DNA of 64,000 bases from Streptomyces zhaozhouensis (GCF_900230195.1 NZ_OCNE01000013.1:124001-188000), one strand, 5' to 3'; positions 8,113 to 16,990 are shown, counted from the stretch's first letter. Translations and numbers: made by a program. Notes: generated from the sequence alone by a model not told the origin.

Positions 8113-8750
8113 GCGGCGCGCTCGCCGGGATACTCCGCGCCGTGGGGCGCGGGGAGTTCCCGGCCCCGGACGGCGGGGTCACCGTCGTGCCGCAGCCCAG
8201 CGCCAGGGACGCGGGGGTGCTCGGGATGAGCGCGCACGCGGTGGTCTACGCGGACGTCGATCCGGACTGGGTGCGCGAGGCGCTGGCGTCCGCCTCGCCC
8301 GACCCGCTGGCGGCCCCGTTGGGCCCGGCGTTCCTCGTCGCGCTGGGCGCCCACACCGGGCGCCGCGTCAACATCGTCGACATGTTGACCGTCGCGCCGG
8401 CGCTGTCGGGGCCGCCCGTGCTGCCGCTCACCGAGGTCACCGAGAGCGACCATCCGCGGGTGGTCAGGGCTCGGGCGTTCCGCGACGCGGTGCGGGTCTG
8501 GACGACCGACGGCGGCCTGCTGGTCCTCGGCCGCGGGGTGGCCGGCCGCTGGGAGATCGCCGTCGAGGTCGAGGGGGCGGCCGGCGGGCGCGGGCTCGGA
8601 CGGGCGTTGGCGCTGGCCGGCCGGCAACTGCTGCCGGCGGGCGAGCTGCTGTGGTCCCAACAGCCGCCGGGGAACGCGCGCAGCGTCCGCGCCTTCCAGG
8701 CGGCCGGCTTCCGCCCGGTGGGCGGGGAGGCCCTGCTGCTGGCCGAGTGA
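8109..8750 (+). CDS. GNAT-like acetyltransferase domain protein
   Basis: 213-residue protein. The C-terminal third has the shape of a GNAT acyl-CoA transferase: GRGLGRALALAGRQLL as the acetyl-CoA pyrophosphate loop and helix, followed by NARSVRAFQAAGFRPVGGEALLL, the usual last helix and strand. The N-terminal half (VVPQPSARDAGVLGMSAHAVVYADVDPDWV) is not typical GNAT, and may be a substrate domain. The GTG start overlaps the preceding stop by 4 bases. Substrate unknown. Confidence 0.75.
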   Translation: MSGALAGILRAVGRGEFPAPDGGVTVVPQPSARDAGVLGMSAHAVVYADVDPDWVREALASASPDPLAAPLGPAFLVALGAHTGRRVNIVDMLTVAPALSGPPVLPLTEVTESDHPRVVRARAFRDAVRVWTTDGGLLVLGRGVAGRWEIAVEVEGAAGGRGLGRALALAGRQLLPAGELLWSQQPPGNARSVRAFQAAGFRPVGGEALLLAE

Positions 8751-9127
8751 GCGGCCCCGCCCCGCGGTCGGGACGGACTGTCAGTGGGCTCGGTTACGTT
8801 GTGTGTCCATGGCGCTCGCGGGCGTCGCGGCGAGGTGCCGCGCCACGGCGGACGGAGGGGGCAGCGGTGAGGGCGGGGCAGAAGGAGGGAGGGGCGCGGC
8901 GCGGCGGCGCCCGCGGCGCGGGGAGGCACCGCCCGCCCCGGAGGCGGGGCCGGCCGCCGTCCGGCCGTCGCGGAACGGCTGGACGCCCCGCCGGCGTACC
9001 TGGACACCGGCGCGTTCCGCGTCCTCGCGCCGGCCGTCCCGGGCACGGCCGTCCACGGGGCGCGTCGTCACCGGAGGCGTCACACAGCCGGCTGAGCCGG
9101 GCCACGCGACGCCCTCCGGCGGGGCGA
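8751..9127. other. Intergenic stretch with an orphan damage-type promoter
   Basis: 377 bases between the acetyltransferase and the convergent glycerate kinase. It starts with a clear promoter (8778-8800) and an ATG at 8809-8811 placed for leaderless translation. The frame from that ATG gives glycine- and arginine-rich sequence unlike a folded protein and runs on into the antisense of glycerate kinase. Another frame gives a short sensible-looking peptide from about 8967 to a stop near 9090. A decayed gene is possible. Confidence 0.5.
8778..8800 (+). promoter_or_regulatory. RecA-NDp (DNA-damage) type promoter
   Basis: CTGTCAGTG, exactly 8 bases, then TACGTT. This fits the actinobacterial LexA-independent damage promoter consensus TTGTCRGTG-N8-TANNNT with one mismatch at the first base. 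An ATG follows 8 bases after the -10 box. No convincing gene follows (see the intergenic entry). Confidence 0.65.
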
Positions 9128-10267
9128 CTACTTCAGCCGTTCCTCGGCGAGTTGGGCGGAGACGCGCTCCAGCAGCGGGCCCGCCTCGTTCATGCTGCGG
9201 GTCGGGTCGGGCTCCAGCGCGCTCAGCGCGTAGGCGGCCTCGATGCCGGCGTCGGCCAGCGCCCTCTTCTCCAGGGTGAGCCGGCCGCAGACGGCCAGGA
9301 CCCGCTTGCCGGCGGCACGGGCCTCGGCGGCCACGCCGGCCGGTGCCTTTCCCCTGAGCGTCTGCTCGTCCAGCGACCCCTCGCCCGTGACCACGACATC
9401 GGCCGCGGCCAGCGCCTCCTGGAAGCCCAGCACCTCGAGCAGCACCTCGATGCCGGGGCGGAAGGCGGCGTTCAGGCCGAGCAGCGCGCCGAAGCCGATG
9501 CCGCCGGCGGCGCCGGCGCCCGGGGCCTTGGCCAGCTCCTCGACGCGGGACCCCTCGGCGCGCGCCAGCACCTCCGTGAAGTGCGTCAGCGCGCCGTCCA
9601 GGATCTCGATCTCCAGCGGGTCGGCGCCCTTCTGCGGGCCGTAGACGCTGGCGGCGCCCTGGGGGCCGGTGAGCGGGTTGTCCACGTCGCTGGCCAGGAC
9701 GAACTCGGTGTCCTTCAGCCGGGGATCGAGCCCCGACAGATCGGCGCTCGTCAGCTCCCGCAGCGGCGCGCCGCCCCAGGGGATCGGGTCGCCGTCCTCG
9801 TCCAGCAGTCTGGCGCCCAGGGCGGTCAGCATCCCGGCGCCACCGTCGGTGGTCGCCGAGCCGCCGACGCCGAGGATGATCCGGGTGGCCCCCGCGTCCA
9901 GCGCGGCGGCGATCAGCTCCCCGGTGCCGTAGGTGGTCGCCGTCATGGGCGCGAAGGTGCTCGGCGGGAGGAGCGAGAGACCCGCGGCCTGCGCCATCTC
10001 GACCACGGCGGTCCGGCCGCGCAGCGCGAAGCGCGCCGCGACGGACAGGCCCAACGGGCCGGTGACCTCCACCTCCACCGGTTCGAACCCACCGGCGACC
10101 GCCGCGTCCACCGTGCCGTCGCCGCCGTCGGCGACCGGCAGGGCGGTCACCTCGGCCTCCGGGCGCGCGCGGCGGATGCCGGCGGCGACATGCTCCGCCA
10201 CCTCCGCGGCCGACAGCGAGCCCTTGAACTTGTCGGCGGCGATCAGCACACTCCAGCTCTGCGTCAT
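9128..10267 (-). CDS. Glycerate 2-kinase family protein (GlxK-like)
   Basis: 379-residue enzyme of the glycerate kinase type I family, which phosphorylates glycerate and feeds carbon from glyoxylate, tartronate or serine breakdown into glycolysis. Family marks seen: IAADKFKGSLSAAEVAEHVAAGIRRA at the N-terminus, PVADGGDGTVDA, LGVGGSATTDGGAGMLTALGA, LASDVDNPLTGPQGAA, the glycine-rich GAGAAGGIGFGA and VVTGEGSLDEQTLRGKAP. The ATG at 10267 puts the first strand at residue 6; the frame is open further up but without family sequence. It lies 5 kb from the allantoin genes, whose product ureidoglycolate yields glyoxylate, so a shared role is possible but not shown. Confidence 0.92.
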   Translation of the reverse strand: MTQSWSVLIAADKFKGSLSAAEVAEHVAAGIRRARPEAEVTALPVADGGDGTVDAAVAGGFEPVEVEVTGPLGLSVAARFALRGRTAVVEMAQAAGLSLLPPSTFAPMTATTYGTGELIAAALDAGATRIILGVGGSATTDGGAGMLTALGARLLDEDGDPIPWGGAPLRELTSADLSGLDPRLKDTEFVLASDVDNPLTGPQGAASVYGPQKGADPLEIEILDGALTHFTEVLARAEGSRVEELAKAPGAGAAGGIGFGALLGLNAAFRPGIEVLLEVLGFQEALAAADVVVTGEGSLDEQTLRGKAPAGVAAEARAAGKRVLAVCGRLTLEKRALADAGIEAAYALSALEPDPTRSMNEAGPLLERVSAQLAEERLK

Positions 10268-10399
10268 TCTGAGGTCCCTGTGGTCGTTGCGGTCGAACAC
10301 GGACCCTATCCGCCGTCGTCCCCGACCACCATGGTCGCTGGGCACGGCGCCGCGGGCACCCGCCTCACCGCTCCCGACCGCCCCGGCGGAGGGAGCGGG

Positions 10400-11824
10400 T
10401 CAGGAACCGCCGGCGCGCAGTCGCCGCCAGACGGCCTTGGCCGCGTTGTGCCCGGACATGCCGTGCACCCCCGGCGCCGGCCAGGTCGCGGAGGAGCAGA
10501 GGAAGACCCGGGGATGCGGGGTGGCGTAGGGGCGGGGGCCGATCTGCGGACGGAAGAGCGTCTGGGTGCCGGAGAAGGCGCCGCAGGCGATGTCGCCGCC
10601 CACGTAGTTGGCGTTCCTCCGGGCCAGCTCCGGGGGCCCGGCCACCGACCTGGCCAGCACCAGGTCGCGGAAGCCCGGCGCGAACCGCTCGATCTGCCGC
10701 TCCACCGCCTCCGTGAGGTCGCCGTCCCAGCCGTTCGGCACGTGCCCGTACGCCCAGTAGACGTGCTTGCCCTCGGGGGCGCGGCTCGGGTCGAAGAGCG
10801 TCGGCTGCGAGGTGACGAGGAACGGCACCTCCGGGGCCTGCCCCCGGCGCGCCGCGTCGACCAGCGCCCGCTCGATCTCACCGCTGGTGGCCCCCAGATG
10901 GACCGTGCCGGCCCGCCGCGCCTCGGGCGAGGTCCACGGCACCGGCCCGTCCAGCGCGTAGTCCACCTTGAACGCGGCGGCGCCGTAGCGGAAGTGGCGG
11001 TAGGCGCGGCCCAGCCCGGCGATCCTGGCCAGCGCGGTCGGCGAGGTGTCGAAGACGTAGGCACGCGCCGGCGGCAGCTCGTCGAGCCGCCGCACCTCGA
11101 CCCCGGTGTGGATCTCGCCGCCGAGGTCGCGCAGATAGGCGGCGAGCGCGTCGGCGATGGCCTGCGATCCGCCCCGGGCGATCGGCCACCCCACCTCGTG
11201 CGCCGCCAACGCGAAGACCAGCGCCACCGCCCCGGTCGCCGGGGTCGAGGACGGCGCGACGACATGCCCGGCGAGCCCCGTCATCAGCGCCCTGGCACGC
11301 TCGTCGGAGAACCGCCGGGTCAGCCACGACACGGGCGGCGTCCCCACCAGCCCGAAGCGGGCCAGCAGCAGCGGGTCGCGCGGCAGCCCGTCCCAGGGCA
11401 CCTTCAGGAAGTCGCCCGCCAGTGTCTCCCAGCGCCCGAGGAACGGCGCGAGCAGCCGGCGGTAGGCGGCGGCGTCGCGCGGCCCGAAGCTCGCCGCCGT
11501 CTCGCCCACGCCCCGGGCGAGCACGGCGGCGCTCCCGTCGGGGAAGGGGTGCGCCAGCGGCAGATCGGGCTGCACCCACTGAAGTCCGTAGCGGGCCAGG
11601 GGCATGGCCCGGAACGCCGGCGAACCGACGCCCATCGGATGCACGGCAGAACAGGGGTCGTGCCGGAAGCCCGGCAGCGTCAGCTCCTCGGTCCGCGCCC
11701 CGCCGCCGACCGTCTCCATGGCCTCGAAGAGCGCGACCGACATCCCGCGCCGCGCCAGCTCAACGGCGGCCGTCAGCCCGTTCGGCCCGGCCCCCACCAC
11801 GACCACGTCACGCAACGCAGGCAA
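10400..11824 (-). CDS. FAD-dependent oxidoreductase, phytoene-desaturase-like
   Basis: 474-residue flavoprotein. The N-terminus is a dinucleotide-binding fold (VVVVGAGPNGLTAAVELARRG) followed by VALFEAMETVGGGARTEE, as in carotenoid desaturases and related amine oxidases. GSQAIADALAAYLRDLGGEIHTGVEV and the C-terminal CSSATWPAPGVHGMSGHNAA are typical of the large NAD(P)/FAD-dependent oxidoreductase group (COG1233-like). No carotenoid genes are nearby, so the substrate is open. Start is TTG at 11824 with GGGAGAG 7 bases before it. Confidence 0.88.
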   Translation of the reverse strand: MPALRDVVVVGAGPNGLTAAVELARRGMSVALFEAMETVGGGARTEELTLPGFRHDPCSAVHPMGVGSPAFRAMPLARYGLQWVQPDLPLAHPFPDGSAAVLARGVGETAASFGPRDAAAYRRLLAPFLGRWETLAGDFLKVPWDGLPRDPLLLARFGLVGTPPVSWLTRRFSDERARALMTGLAGHVVAPSSTPATGAVALVFALAAHEVGWPIARGGSQAIADALAAYLRDLGGEIHTGVEVRRLDELPPARAYVFDTSPTALARIAGLGRAYRHFRYGAAAFKVDYALDGPVPWTSPEARRAGTVHLGATSGEIERALVDAARRGQAPEVPFLVTSQPTLFDPSRAPEGKHVYWAYGHVPNGWDGDLTEAVERQIERFAPGFRDLVLARSVAGPPELARRNANYVGGDIACGAFSGTQTLFRPQIGPRPYATPHPRVFLCSSATWPAPGVHGMSGHNAAKAVWRRLRAGGS

Positions 11825-12124
11825 CGTACGGCTCTCCCCTCAACGGTGAGCGACAGGCGGACCAGCACCCCGAGGATACGCCGCCACCGCCTCGGAACCG
11901 TCGCACGGTCAACACGCTCAGGCCGACCACCAGTTGTTCTCCGGAAGCGGTCGCCACGGGCCGGCACGCCGCGCCGCGCCGCGCGGGAGCGTCCGCCGGC
12001 CGGCGGACCCTCCCCACCGCGCTGCCGGGGGGCGGCCCCGCCGACCGAGCGGCCCGCGCACACCGCGCACCGGGCCGCGCGCACACCGGCGGGCGCCGCC
12101 CGTGTGCGCGGGGCGCGCGCGTCC
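11825..12124. other. Intergenic region with a terminator, no gene seen
   Basis: 300 bases between two minus-strand genes. Apart from the hairpin at 12078-12110 it holds only the upstream region of the FAD oxidoreductase. No reading frame with natural composition was found. Confidence 0.5.
12078..12110 (-). terminator. Terminator hairpin after the IMPase-like gene
   Basis: Stem CGCGCACAC/GTGTGCGCG continued by GGCGG/CCGCC after one mismatch, loop of 3. It lies 15 bases past the stop of the inositol-monophosphatase-like gene on the minus strand. No T-run, as usual in this kind of genome. Confidence 0.65.
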
Positions 12125-12979
12125 TCAGCCGGCGACGGGGCCGTCGGGAGCGCCCGGCGGCTCCTCGTGGGTGCGGAGCAGGGCCACCAGGCGGTCGGCG
12201 GTCGCCCGGTCCCTGGCGGCGGTGAACGGGACCGCGTTGGCACCGGCCAGGCGGAACCTCGCGCCGGAGCGCGTCGCCTGCGCGCCCCCGGCCTCCTCGA
12301 CCAGCAGCAGTCCGGCCGCGTGGTCCCAGGCGTTCTCCCAGTCGAAGACGATCGCGTCCGACTCCCCCCGCGCGACGGCCAGGTACTCCAGTCCGGCCGC
12401 GCCGCAGGGCCGCGGGGCGATGCCCTCCGCGTTCAGCACGCTCAGGGCGCGCTTCTGCCGTGGCGAGGTGTAGTCGGGGTGGGAGTGGGCGACCCGCAGC
12501 GGCCGCCCCGGGGCGGGGGAGCCGGCGTCGAGGCGTTCGCCGTCGCAGTAGGCGCCGGCCCCGCGCCAGGCGTGCGCGAACCGGCCGGTGGCCGGCGCGT
12601 GCGTCCAGGACCCCAGCAGCTCGCCGCGTTCGGCCAGCGCCACCAGCGTGCAGAAGCCGGCCTCCCCGCGCACGAACGGCCGGGTGCCGTCGACCGGGTC
12701 GACGATCCACACCGGCGCCTCGCCCTCCAGCGCGGCGTAGACGGTCGGATCGTCGTGCACCGCCTCCTCGCCCACCACCACCGAGCCGGGCAGCAGCTCG
12801 GTCAGCTCCGCCGTGAGTACCCGCTCGGCCTCCCGGTCGGCCACGGTCACCAGGTCGTGGGGTCCCGACTTCTGCGTCACCTCGTGCGCCGCCAACTGCC
12901 GCCAGCGCGGCAGGATCTCCTGGGCCGCGACCCGCCTGACGGCCTCGGCCACCCGCTTCACCAGCTCTTCTCCATCCAC
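12125..12979 (-). CDS. Inositol monophosphatase family protein
   Basis: 284-residue Mg-dependent phosphomonoesterase. Metal-binding motifs are in order: VGEEAV near residue 75, IVDPVDGTRPFVRG near 97-110, and WENAWDHAAGLLLVEEAGG near 215. Such enzymes in actinomycetes dephosphorylate inositol phosphates, histidinol phosphate or other sugar phosphates; the TRPFVRG wording is close to histidinol-phosphatase-type members, but this cannot be fixed by reading. GTG at 12979 was chosen; a GTG 18 bases downstream, preceded by GGAGAAGAG, is also possible. Confidence 0.9.
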   Translation of the reverse strand: MDGEELVKRVAEAVRRVAAQEILPRWRQLAAHEVTQKSGPHDLVTVADREAERVLTAELTELLPGSVVVGEEAVHDDPTVYAALEGEAPVWIVDPVDGTRPFVRGEAGFCTLVALAERGELLGSWTHAPATGRFAHAWRGAGAYCDGERLDAGSPAPGRPLRVAHSHPDYTSPRQKRALSVLNAEGIAPRPCGAAGLEYLAVARGESDAIVFDWENAWDHAAGLLLVEEAGGAQATRSGARFRLAGANAVPFTAARDRATADRLVALLRTHEEPPGAPDGPVAG

Positions 12980-13053
12980 CCGCCCATCGAACCACGCCCC
13001 GGCCGCCCGCCCGGCCCCGGGCCGGGACCGTCCGGCCGCGACCCCGCCGCCGC

Positions 13054-14355
13054 TCACGCGATCCCGGCCCGGCGCAGCTCGCTGACGACCGCGCGGTGGT
13101 GGCGCGGGGAGACCTCGCCGGCCGCCGTCAGCAGGATCGGCACCAGCGCCTCCGGCGCGGGGCGGGCCGCCTGCGCCGCCTCCTCCGCCGTGCGGGAGCG
13201 CACGATCGCCCGCAGCAGCGCCACCGCCTCCCCGTCCAGCCCCCGCGCCCCCAGCGCGGCGGCGACCGCGCCCACCTCGGCGGCCGGCCGCGCGGCGCCC
13301 TGCCGCAGCAGTTGTCCGCACTCCTCCTCCCGGCCGGCGAGGTCCAGCGCCTCGGCCACCGCCGCCAACGGCCCCGGGGGCAGCGCGCCCGCCTCCCACA
13401 GCAGCGTGGCGTTCTCCGCCTCAAGCCCCGCGCGCTCCAACGCCGCCAGCAGCAGCGGCAGTCGGACGGCGGGCCCGCCGACGACCTCGGAGAGCAGGCC
13501 GTGGGCCGCACCGCTCCGGCCCTCCGCCCGCAGCGCGCCCAGCCGCGCGGCGGCGTCGGCCGCGGCCGCCAGGTCGTCCTCGGTCACCCGCTCCGCGAGG
13601 GTCGGCCGGTGGTCGCGCAGGGCGCCGGCGAACCGGGAGCCGCTGGGCGGCGGGGGCGGCGGGGGCACGGCGACCGGCGTCGGGGCGGGAGCGGCGTCGG
13701 GGGCCCGTTCCGGGGGCGCCTCCCCCGAGGGGTCGATGCCGGCGAACCGGGCGCCCCCTCGCGGCCGCCGCGCCGGCCTTCCACGCCGGCGTGCCAAGGC
13801 TTCGCGCGCCCCCTCGTCCGCCGGCGGGCGCGCGGCGGGCAGGGCCGTGAGCCGGGCGTGCGCCTCGGAGCGGCGGCCCCGCACGCGTTCGCTGTCGTCC
13901 CGCGCCCACGCGGCCAGCGCGGCCAGCCGTTCCGCCTCGCGCTCCCGGCCGGTGGCCCGCGCCGCCTCCTCGGCGCTGGTCAACGCGCCCAGCCTGGCGT
14001 CCAGTTCGCGCGCCGACCGGTCGAGCTGGGCCAGCAGCACGGTCAACGCCTCCCGGCCGCCGGGCAGTGCGTCCCGCGCCCGCACCGCCGCGCCGTAGCG
14101 CGCCCGTAAGCGCGCCGCCGACGGCTCCGCCGCCGCGCCGCGCACGGTCAGGTCGCGCAGCAGGTCGGCCACCGCGTCCCAGGGCGGCAGCGCCCCGCCG
14201 GCCAGCCAGGCCGCCAGCTCGGCGGCGTTTCTGCGCCGGAAGACCGCGAGCCAGCCGGTCGCGGGATCGAGCACCCCGACCAGCGCCCGCAGCTCGGAGG
14301 TGAAGGCCGCCAGGGAGTCGGCCCACTCGCGTTCCGTCGTGCGCACATCAGGCAT
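13054..14355 (-). CDS. Unassigned protein: N-terminal helical domain, coiled coil, poly-Pro linker, C-terminal helical repeats
   Basis: 433 residues, no enzyme motif recognised. Residues 1-70 form a helical domain (WLAVFRRRNAAELAAWLAG) that could hold a helix-turn-helix. About 90-190 is an Ala/Arg/Glu-rich coiled-coil region. Around 227-237 is a run of prolines (PPPPPPP) in a disordered linker. The last 180 residues are repeated Leu/Ala-rich helix pairs (GAALERAGLEAENATLLWEA-like, LLRQGAARPAAEVGAVAAAL, AVALLRAIVRSR), as in TPR-like solenoids. It looks like a regulator or scaffold of the kind common in streptomycetes. It stands alone between the IMPase-like and gamma-glutamyltransferase genes. 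The ATG at 14355 fits; composition matches its neighbours. Confidence 0.75.
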   Translation of the reverse strand: MPDVRTTEREWADSLAAFTSELRALVGVLDPATGWLAVFRRRNAAELAAWLAGGALPPWDAVADLLRDLTVRGAAAEPSAARLRARYGAAVRARDALPGGREALTVLLAQLDRSARELDARLGALTSAEEAARATGREREAERLAALAAWARDDSERVRGRRSEAHARLTALPAARPPADEGAREALARRRGRPARRPRGGARFAGIDPSGEAPPERAPDAAPAPTPVAVPPPPPPPSGSRFAGALRDHRPTLAERVTEDDLAAAADAAARLGALRAEGRSGAAHGLLSEVVGGPAVRLPLLLAALERAGLEAENATLLWEAGALPPGPLAAVAEALDLAGREEECGQLLRQGAARPAAEVGAVAAALGARGLDGEAVALLRAIVRSRTAEEAAQAARPAPEALVPILLTAAGEVSPRHHRAVVSELRRAGIA

Positions 14356-14474
14356 GGGCGTACTGAACCCAAGCCGTGTTACGGGGCTTGTTACCTCGGC
14401 GCTACAGAACGTTTTCGGCGTCGGCGCACGGAAGGCCGCCCGGGGCGCACGCGCTCCGGCGCGCACGCCGGCCC

Positions 14475-16295
14475 TCACCGGCCGACGGCATATCCCTGCA
14501 TCCCCCGGGGGTTGGCCGCGCCCGAGAGGACCCCCGTCTCCGGATCACGCCCCACCGCGCTCAGCCGCCCCTCCGACCAGGGCTCTCCCACCGTGACCCG
14601 GTGCCCCCTGCGCCGCAGTTCGGCGACGACCCGCTCCCCGATCCGGGACTCCACGGTCACGCTGCCCGGTTGGCCCGCGCGCGGGAAGAACGAGCTGGGG
14701 AACGCGTCCTGGTGCCAGTTGGGCGCGTCGATGGCGCCCTGGAGGTCCCAGCCGCCGCGCACCGGCGCGCGCAGCGCCAGCGCCAGGAAGAAGTGCGCCT
14801 GCCACTGGTCCTGTTGGTCGCCGCCCGGGGTGCCGAAGGCGAGCACCGGCCGGTCGCCGCGCAGCGCCAGCGTCGGGCTGAGCGTGGAGCGCGGCCGGCG
14901 GCCCGGCGTCAACGACGCGGGCAGCCCCTCCTCCAACCAGGTCATCTGGAGCCGGGAACCCAGCGGGAACCCCAGCTCGGGTATGACGGGGCTGGACTGG
15001 AGCCAGCCGCCGCTCGGCGTCGCCGAGACCATGTTCCCCCAGCGGTCGACCACGTCCACGTGGCAGGTGTCGCCCCGGGTCTCCCCGTCGGCGCCGACGG
15101 GCGGCTCGCCGTCGCGCGCCACCGTCGGCTCCCCGGCCCCGGCGGCCCGCGCGGCGTGCGCGCCCGGCGCCAACAGGCGCTCGACCAGACGCGGAAGCCG
15201 GGGCGCACGCCCCTCAGGCGCGCCGGGGCGCAGCTCAAGCGACGCCTCCTGTCCGACCAGCCGCCGCCGTCGCGCGTTGTAGTCGGGGGAGAGCAGCGCC
15301 TCCAGGGGCACCGGCGCCGCGTCCCCGTACCAGGCCTCACGGTCGGCCATCGCCAGCTTGCTCCCCTCGATCAGGGCGTGCACATAGTCCGGCGTTCCGT
15401 AGTCGGAGGCGGTCATCCCGCCGTCCAGCAGCGCCAGTTGCTGGAGCAGCACCGGGCCCTGACACCAGGGGCCGACCTTGCAGAGCGTCCAGTCGCCCCA
15501 GCGGTACCGCACCGGCTCCTCGTAGCCGGCCTGCCAGCCCGCCAGGTCCTCCCCGTCCAGCACGCCGGCGTGCCGCTCGCCGGAGGAGTCCATCGCCGGC
15601 CGCCCGGCGTGGGCGACGATCGCCTCGGCGACGAAGCCCTCCCGCCAGATCCGCCGGGCCGCGTCGATCTCCGCCTCCCGGGTCCTGCCCTCGCCGGCGC
15701 TCTCCCGCAGCAGCCGCCGCCAGGTCGCCGCCAGCGCGGGGTTGCGAAGCAGGGCGCCGGGCGCCGGGGCGCGCCCGCCGGGCAGATAGAGGGCGGCCGA
15801 GCTGGTCCACTCCCGCTCGAAGAGCTCCCGCACCGACGCGACCGTGGCCCCGACCCGTTCCACCGCCGGGTGGCCGCCCTCCGCGTAGCCGATCGCGTAC
15901 CCCAGCACCTGCCCCAGGCTCCGGGTGCCGTGGTCGCGCAGCAGGGTCAGCCAGGCGTCGAACGCGCCCGGCACCACCGCGGCCAACGGGCCGGTCCCCG
16001 GCACGAGCGCGAGTCCCAGCCCGGCGTAGTGGTCGATACTCGCCCCGGCCGGCGCCGGCCCCTGCCCGCTCAGCACCCGCACCTCCCCGCCGGCCGGGGC
16101 CAGCAGGATCGGCACGTCGCCGCCGGGCCCGTTGAGGTGCGGCTCCACCACCTGGAGGACGAACCCGGCGGTCACCGCCGCGTCGAAGGCGTTGCCGCCG
16201 TCCTCCAGAACGGCCATCGCGGACTGGGACGCCAGCCAGTGGGTGCTGGAAACCATGCCGAAAGTGCCCTGGAGCGTGGGCCGTGTGGTGAACAT
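14475..16295 (-). CDS. Gamma-glutamyltransferase family protein
   Basis: 606-residue Ntn-hydrolase of the gamma-glutamyltranspeptidase family, which would cleave gamma-glutamyl bonds (glutathione-like or polyglutamyl substrates) after self-cleavage into two subunits. The large-subunit opening is typical: GMVSSTHWLASQSAMAVLEDGGNAFDAAVTAGFVL and GPGGD. The new N-terminal Thr of the small subunit is Thr410 in GDTCHVDVVDRWGNMVSATPSGG; STLSPTLALRGDRPVLAFGTPGGD is the substrate-loop region. There is no signal peptide, so it is a cytoplasmic-type member. ATG 16295 starts just before the family sequence; ATG 16367 is possible. Confidence 0.9.
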   Translation of the reverse strand: MFTTRPTLQGTFGMVSSTHWLASQSAMAVLEDGGNAFDAAVTAGFVLQVVEPHLNGPGGDVPILLAPAGGEVRVLSGQGPAPAGASIDHYAGLGLALVPGTGPLAAVVPGAFDAWLTLLRDHGTRSLGQVLGYAIGYAEGGHPAVERVGATVASVRELFEREWTSSAALYLPGGRAPAPGALLRNPALAATWRRLLRESAGEGRTREAEIDAARRIWREGFVAEAIVAHAGRPAMDSSGERHAGVLDGEDLAGWQAGYEEPVRYRWGDWTLCKVGPWCQGPVLLQQLALLDGGMTASDYGTPDYVHALIEGSKLAMADREAWYGDAAPVPLEALLSPDYNARRRRLVGQEASLELRPGAPEGRAPRLPRLVERLLAPGAHAARAAGAGEPTVARDGEPPVGADGETRGDTCHVDVVDRWGNMVSATPSGGWLQSSPVIPELGFPLGSRLQMTWLEEGLPASLTPGRRPRSTLSPTLALRGDRPVLAFGTPGGDQQDQWQAHFFLALALRAPVRGGWDLQGAIDAPNWHQDAFPSSFFPRAGQPGSVTVESRIGERVVAELRRRGHRVTVGEPWSEGRLSAVGRDPETGVLSGAANPRGMQGYAVGR

Positions 16296-16423
16296 GCGCG
16301 GAGCATACGTGCGGGTCGGCGCCCCGCAGTAGGGCCTCGCGCCCGGCCGGAGCGGGCGGTCCGCCACGCCCGCACCGATAACCCGTGGCGTGCGTCCGCT
16401 CTCCCGTGCCAGGGTCGTCGGCC

Positions 16424-16945
16424 ATGACGACCACCGCGGCCGACCAGGCGCGTTGGCAGTTCGACTTCGCCTGGTCCTTCTTCGACTACCACCTCCAGCG
16501 GCTCGCCCCCGAGGACTTCCTCTGGGAGCCCGGCCCGCTGGTCTGGACGATGCATCCCACCGAGGACGGCGGCTGGCGCCCCGACTTCGCCGAGGTCGAG
16601 CCCGACCCGATCCCGGTGCCCACCATCGGCTGGGTCAGCTGGCACCTCGGCTGGTGGTGGAGCGTGGCCTGCGACCACGCGCGGGGGCGCACGCCCCGGG
16701 CGCGCGAGGAGATCCTCTGGCCAGGGCCGGGCGAGCCCACGGTGGCCTGGCTCCGTTCCCTCCACGACACCTGGCACGACGTGCTGGCACGCGCCGACGA
16801 GGAGGACCTCGCCCTCCCCGCCGCCTACCCCTGGCCGGCCGACGCCGGCCTCACCCGCGCCCACCTCTACTCGTTCGCCGCCGTCGAACTGACCAAGAAC
16901 GCCGCCGAGATCGGCCAGCTCCGCCTCCTCCGCGCGGCCCGCTGA
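16424..16945 (+). CDS. DinB-superfamily protein
   Basis: 173-residue four-helix-bundle protein of the DinB/YfiT type. These usually bind a metal through three histidines and in actinomycetes can act as mycothiol- or bacillithiol-dependent transferases. Visible: WQFDFAWSFFDYHLQRLAPEDFLWEP (first helix), PTIGWVSWHLGWWWSVACDH with candidate metal His, and SLHDTWHDVL. The histidines HL, DH and TW-H are spaced plausibly for the metal site. It diverges from the gamma-glutamyltransferase. CAGGGT ends 8 bases before the ATG, so the message may be leaderless. Confidence 0.82.
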   Translation: MTTTAADQARWQFDFAWSFFDYHLQRLAPEDFLWEPGPLVWTMHPTEDGGWRPDFAEVEPDPIPVPTIGWVSWHLGWWWSVACDHARGRTPRAREEILWPGPGEPTVAWLRSLHDTWHDVLARADEEDLALPAAYPWPADAGLTRAHLYSFAAVELTKNAAEIGQLRLLRAAR

Positions 16946-16990
16946 CGGGCGCCGCGGGAGCCGTCGGGCGGTGTCGGACGCCAGGAGACG

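Noticed and set aside
8967..9060. Peptide AERLDAPPAYLDTGAFR that recalls the cytidylate kinase YLDTGA motif
   Set aside because: Only about 30 residues, no P-loop before it and a stop soon after. Kept only as a hint of a decayed gene.
8651..14098. A 1,815-codon open frame on the plus strand
   Set aside because: It runs antisense through glycerate kinase, the FAD oxidoreductase and the IMPase-like genes. Its product is Arg/Gly/Pro-rich without any family sequence, a common artefact of very GC-rich DNA.
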